Positions 60,556 to 64,000 of a stretch of DNA of 64,000 bases are shown here, piece after piece; within the stretch, counting starts at the first letter, position 1, and each line of letters starts with the position of its first letter. Source of the DNA: Meira nashicola (lineage: Eukaryota; Basidiomycota; Exobasidiomycetes; Exobasidiales; Brachybasidiaceae); NCBI GenBank assembly GCA_001600355.1, contig BCJU01000001.1, positions 83,178 through 147,177 on the forward strand, written 5' to 3'. A model generated the notes under the pieces. The model saw nothing but the letters and a program-made list of their open reading frames with translations. It did not search any database and was not told the DNA's origin. The position numbers and the translations under genes were made by a program.

Positions 60556-61113
60556 TTAACGATCAAAACTAACAGAAGATGCTCCGGAACTACTTCCATT
60601 TGAAAGGTCACTATGATCACGAATATTACTCGTTTGTTGCACTTGTTCTCGATGATTTGATAATGCACTTGAAACGCTACTATCACTTTGATATGCTAAT
60701 TGTGAACGTACAGTTTGAAAAGAAGATGCTTGTCTAACGGGTCTTCTAGGTTGTGGTTGTGGTTGTGGTTGTTGTGGCTGTGGTTGTTGTGGCTGTGGTT
60801 GTTGTGTACTTGTTGCTCTTACTATTCTTGCCTTACTTTGATTCTTACTAAATCGAAAATTATACATCTTCTTCCTTAATTCATTTTTACGCAGTGAAAA
60901 TGCAGTAGAAGCACGAATACGACGATGTTGTCGCAAAGAAGAAGAAAAAGTATGTTTTTGTTGTTGTTGATCTTCTTCCCTTCCTATTCGAATACCAGCA
61001 TTTCTTCTTCTTCGTTTTGAAAATTGTCTTTCTAACGATTCACTTGCTTGTCGTCTTTTACCTTTTGATTCTTTGTTAAGTGGTTGTTTTCTTCCTCTTT
61101 TGATCCTTGTGAT
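60556..61113 (-). CDS. C-terminal part of the C-type gene in a shifted frame
   Basis: This frame is open without an ATG from 61113 to the stop at 60556 (186 codons) and overlaps the end of the 61032-61889 ORF by about 80 bp. The content is strongly basic (SKRRRRNAGIRIGREED; RQHRRIRASTAFSLRKNELR), then a Pro-Gln repeat, then a Ser-rich tail containing SNHREQ and SSVSFDR. The last 55 codons are homologous to the relic at 58375-58543. It has no start codon of its own and is best read as the tail of the 61889 gene after a frameshift. A real intron was not found by eye. Confidence 0.55.
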   Translation of the reverse strand: MTRIKRGRKQPLNKESKGKRRQASESLERQFSKRRRRNAGIRIGREEDQQQQKHTFSSSLRQHRRIRASTAFSLRKNELRKKMYNFRFSKNQSKARIVRATSTQQPQPQQPQPQQPQPQPQPRRPVRQASSFQTVRSQLAYQSDSSVSSALSNHREQVQQTSNIRDHSDLSNGSSSGASSVSFDR

Positions 61114-61889
61114 TCAGAATTAGATCTTTTTATAAATGTCAAATCTCTTTTAACAATCGTTCTTCCTTGCGTTACAATCTTTCGACTTAAACTTTGACTT
61201 TTACTAAAACTTCTACCTGTGTTTAAACTTCTTTGTTTGTTAAAACGTGTACTTTTATTCAAACTTGTAAATTTGCTTTTACTTGCATTCGCACTTGTAC
61301 TCCTACCAAAACTTACACTCTTTTTAAAACTTTCACAAGCAACAAGACATTTCTCTTTTGCAGGATTTGCAGCATTCTTACTTTGATCATACACTTTTTT
61401 AGCAATCACTGCTGCTCCAGTCGCTGCACTAAAATAAATCTTTTCCCATTTTGCATCTTCAACTCTGCCGTGTGCTAAAGATTGAACTCTTTGTGGTTTA
61501 TTACGTTGTTTTACAATTGCTTCTTTGATTGTTGATGTTGTAGTCTTTTGTACTTTGTTGTTGTCTTCACTAGAACTTGACATCTTTCTCTTAAAGCTAC
61601 CAATCAATCCCGTCTTATCTTCTTCATATCGTACGGGTGGAAGAGTAAACATAGATTTTGAAGCATAACTTTTTGGTAATTCAGCTGGCCAACTTGATGT
61701 TGATGCTGTTCCATGTTTAGGAACATTTTGTATGACCACATGATTGTTCGGTTGAACATAGCCACCGATTGAATTTGTTCCAATAAAATTCATTAATGCT
61801 AATTCATTTGCGCGCTTTTGCCATGAAATTAGGCTTGAATTAGCATTATAGAAATGTGTGAAAAATAAAATAATCACTATCAATCTCAT
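61032..61889 (-). CDS. secreted C-type PELP-family protein, probably frame-shifted
   Basis: Single exon, 285 aa. The signal peptide (RLIVIILFFTHFYNANS) is followed by a Kex2-type KR in SWQKRANELA. The PELP-like block is WPAELPKSYASKS, then LPPVRYEEDKTGLIGSFKRK. The hydrophobic helix IYFSAATGAAVIAKKVYDQ precedes the Cys motif CLVACESFKKSV, a variant with Val instead of Ala at the third position. A Ser/Arg/Lys-rich part with repeated SKS/FNKQRS-like words follows. The ORF ends at 61032 in a sequence whose alternative frame continues for another 160 codons into a basic and Ser-rich tail (60556-61113), so this is likely a frame-shifted version of a longer gene. Function unknown. Confidence 0.65.
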   Translation of the reverse strand: MRLIVIILFFTHFYNANSSLISWQKRANELALMNFIGTNSIGGYVQPNNHVVIQNVPKHGTASTSSWPAELPKSYASKSMFTLPPVRYEEDKTGLIGSFKRKMSSSSEDNNKVQKTTTSTIKEAIVKQRNKPQRVQSLAHGRVEDAKWEKIYFSAATGAAVIAKKVYDQSKNAANPAKEKCLVACESFKKSVSFGRSTSANASKSKFTSLNKSTRFNKQRSLNTGRSFSKSQSLSRKIVTQGRTIVKRDLTFIKRSNSESQGSKEEENNHLTKNQKVKDDKQVNR

Positions 61890-62005
61890 CTTGAATACTC
61901 GAATAAAATGATGGCAAGAAATGAAGTGACGTTTGCTGCATCTTTTTCATACATTCTACAATCACATTTTGGGAGCCAACGCGGCTGAGGATTTATGAAT
62001 TGTGT

Positions 62006-62011
62006 TCGGGG
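62006..62011 (+). promoter_or_regulatory. TCGGGG motif upstream of the 61889 gene
   Basis: GAATTGTGTTCGGGG, 117 bp before the start codon (CCCCGA on the coding strand), identical to the element kept by the relic at 58544. Confidence 0.4.
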
Positions 62012-62117
62012 TTAATGTGAAATGCGTAAGGATTAAAAATACTATTTATACAAATATACATACATACATACAAATCAGATAATATCCTTCTTATTCCCTT
62101 TTCACCGCCTTTTTACT

Positions 62118-62652
62118 TCAAAATCGTCTTCGAACACGATCATAAACTGCTGAACATTTATTTTGAACGTTTCCAAGTGCAGCTTTCTATTTATCATAAG
62201 CTCGAATTACACCATATCCAACTGCAGTACCAACAATTTTACCCATTCTTTCCTATCTATCATCTTGCATGAAAACCTTTACTGTGTTCATATTGATTTT
62301 TAGTAGAAGAATGTCTATTAATTCTATTATTCTTCTTATTCTTTTTTACTTTCTATTTATCTTCTTCAAATTCTACTTTTGGTAATCTATACTTTCTTAT
62401 TCGAAAAGATTTTGGCAATTCAGGTGGCCAAGCAGAAGAAGTTGAAAAAGAAGGTTTATGACGTTGAAATTGTTCTTTATCTAATAAGTTATGATTAGAC
62501 GACGATGATGATTGATCAAAGATGGAAAATGAATTTGAACGTGGTAATTCTACTGCACGTTTATACATTTGTGATTTAAACTGATCTTGACAAAGTGTAC
62601 CTTGTAAAATCACAATCCAAATCAAAAAGAAATAACTTGTTTTTAACATCAT
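62118..62652 (-). pseudogene. decayed A-type gene
   Basis: Nearly the same gene as 58659-59213 at a distance of about 3.44 kb. The first 95 codons are intact and similar (LLKTSYFFLI-type signal, MYKRAVELPRS, WPPELPKSFRIRKYRLPKVE), but a TAG follows FEEDK. Further stops appear, including one replacing the first Cys codon region (GATAAATAG where the intact copy has GATAAATGT). A stretch corresponding to about 30 bases around the ITQTIMQDN segment is deleted. Only the N-terminal peptide could still be made. This copy shows few of the C-to-T changes that mark its neighbour. Confidence 0.85.
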
Positions 62653-62770
62653 CATATATAATCGTGTAATAGAAAGAATCACAGGAACGTGAGAAGTATT
62701 AGTTTATTCTATTATACATTCTAGATACGAGTTATATTGACGTGATCTGCTTATTTCGTATTTACATAAA

Positions 62771-62776
62771 TCGGGG
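62771..62776 (+). promoter_or_regulatory. TCGGGG motif upstream of the decayed A-type gene
   Basis: ACATAAATCGGGG, 119 bp before the start. The preceding GCATAAATC of the other copies reads ACATAAATC here. Confidence 0.4.
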
Positions 62777-62826
62777 ATTACTTAAAAGGCTATAAGAGGA
62801 TTATAAGATTGAAAGATATACCTAGC

Positions 62827-63866
62827 TTATGAAAGAGAATTAGACTTTATATAAATCTTATTTTTTACTTTAGTTTTTTATAATTCGGAGGAGCACTTTT
62901 ACTCCTTTATAATTTTGATCTTAAATCGGCGCCTTTTATTTGATTCGGATTGGGGTTATTATTTCTAGTCCGGTTGGTTTTAGTTTTATTATTAAGACTT
63001 TTTACTTATAGTGTCCTCCTTATTTTTAACCATACTACCGTATCTTTATAAAGGAGTTATCCGCGGAATAGCTATACCTTGATTTCTACCCTTTTTTTTT
63101 CGGCTAATCATTCTCTCGTATATAATTAATTAGATAATACTTTATTATAAGTCATATTATTATTTATTAGTTGATAATGTTAAAGACACGATCTAAGACC
63201 TTTATTTAATATAATACTACTATTTCGAATCCTTTAATATACTCTTTAATATATACCTTTATATTTATTTTTTATATCATTTATGATTTTTTTACCTACT
63301 TGATATATTTTTATAATTCTATACCTTATAACTACTACTCTTATAACTAATCCTTTTATAATATACTTATCTTCTACTCTACTTTATTTATATGATTTTA
63401 AATATCTTCTTCTTCTTCTTCTTCTTCTTCTTCTTCTTCTTTGATCATTAAGATCTTTAATCTATTTATTAATATCAGGTTTATTTCTTTTTAAATTAGG
63501 TTCTTCTCTTTAACTTCTACTACTACTTGCTTTATAATTATATTATATTGTTAGCGGCGCTCCTTCTATTCTCTTCTTTCCTCTCAATCTTTACTATATA
63601 TTCGGCTTATCTTCTTTATATTATACTACAGGTAATGGCTGAGGCCTGATCGGATGATCTATTGGTAATTCTGGTGGTTGATTTATAATTCTAGATTGAT
63701 CATCATTACGATCATGTGGTGATATACCATTGATTGGATATAGTATTTGAGCAGGTGTTTGTTGACCACCTAATTTATTATTACTGTTCGTCGGCGTAAG
63801 TTCACTGTAAGGCGGTTGAAATACAGTCAAAAGTGTCAAGATGATGACTAAAACCATTTTCGACAT
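62827..63866 (-). pseudogene. B-type gene destroyed by CpA-to-TpA type transitions
   Basis: The region 62827-63620 aligns along its length with the B-type gene 59386-60120 but is saturated with C-to-T and G-to-A changes. In the 100-bp pair 59832-59931 / 63281-63380 I count 22 differences, 18 of them C-to-T or G-to-A, 14 in CpA/TpG context. The 5' part (63621-63866, 81 codons) is not mutated this way and encodes a signal peptide (SKMVLVIILTLLTVFQPPYS) and PPELPIDHPIRPQPL. It is cut off by a TAA exactly where the 13267 gene has the Gln of QYEEDK, and the following codons read YKEDK, a Gln-to-stop and Glu-to-Lys change of the same kind. A CTT microsatellite at 63405-63441 is expanded relative to the intact copy. 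No functional full-length product is possible. Confidence 0.85.
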
Positions 63867-63934
63867 TTCTCTTTCGACGTTACCATAAAGGAAAGATGTA
63901 CAAAGTTAAACCGTTTTAAGAACGAAGTCTTTTT

Positions 63935-63940
63935 TCGGGG
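63935..63940 (+). promoter_or_regulatory. TCGGGG motif upstream of the 63866 pseudogene
   Basis: TTTTTCGGGGCATGTG, 69 bp before the start codon (CCCCGA on the coding strand). TCGGGGCAT is shared with the 13267 gene. Confidence 0.4.
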
Positions 63941-64000
63941 CATGTGTCAATTAGCCCCAATCTATAACCCAAACGCAGAACGCAATCTTGTAATAACAAG

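Noticed and set aside
57345..63900. Cluster as a transposon or viral insertion
   Set aside because: No transposase, reverse transcriptase, integrase, terminal repeats or target-site duplications are seen; the repetition is explained by tandem gene duplication.
1..64000. tRNA, rRNA or snoRNA genes
   Set aside because: I looked for B-box-like GGTTCGANTCC words and paired C/D boxes by eye and found none that fold convincingly; a covariance-model scan would be decisive.

Overview
The window is nuclear DNA of a fungus. The genes carry GT-AG introns (73-381 bp, few per gene), and the set is fungal: a Rim15-type kinase with a C-terminal receiver domain, an FlbA/Sst2-type RGS protein, a GPI-anchored chitin deacetylase, the 26S proteasome subunit Rpn11, a Hei10-type meiotic RING protein and a box C/D snoRNP factor. 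Low intron density, AT-rich noncoding DNA and very long Ser/Gly/Gln-rich regulators fit Basidiomycota, perhaps Ustilaginomycotina. That placement is inference, not something a single marker here proves.

Layout. 1-2.5 kb is gene-free repeat DNA: two copies of a 192-bp satellite, an ATTCATCAA-type minisatellite, a 48-bp motif in five copies and a 158-bp duplication. 2.5-45.3 kb is a dense block of mostly conserved genes: monoacylglycerol lipase, a DUF4385 protein, BCD1, a securin-like protein, cytosolic leucyl-tRNA synthetase, a TENA/THI-4 protein, one secreted family protein (13.3 kb), an unknown protein, Rim15 (3706 codons, one exon), RGS protein, Rpn11, Hei10, a GT32 mannosyltransferase, a 2.7-kb gene-free stretch, chitin deacetylase and mitochondrial EF-G2. 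At 45.4-47.0 kb the 192-bp satellite returns in inverted orientation, interrupted by a 963-base assembly gap and followed by a G-quadruplex-like tract.

47.5-64 kb is accessory and is the most unusual part. It starts with a 1574-aa secreted precursor that has more than thirty dibasic (Kex2-type) sites, about fourteen short Gly/Ala-rich hydrophobic segments and four C-terminal repeats. After a peroxisomal enoyl-CoA hydratase (C-terminal SKL) comes a leftward-transcribed cluster of small secreted proteins. Most share a signal peptide, a KR site soon after it, a PELP motif, a GxAVxGYG-like hydrophobic helix and a C-x-x-A-C motif in a basic helix. Part of the cluster is a tandem array of a three-gene module (called here B-type, C-type, A-type). 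One copy keeps only the promoter and tail of its C gene. Another copy has an A pseudogene and a B pseudogene, and the B pseudogene is saturated with CpA-to-TpA type transitions that look like repeat-induced point mutation. A TCGGGG hexamer lies about 70-130 bp upstream of nearly every member, including the isolated one at 13.3 kb.

The conserved genes do not form a common pathway. The accessory genes look like a fast-evolving, lineage-specific secretome locus under birth-and-death evolution; their function cannot be read from the sequence.
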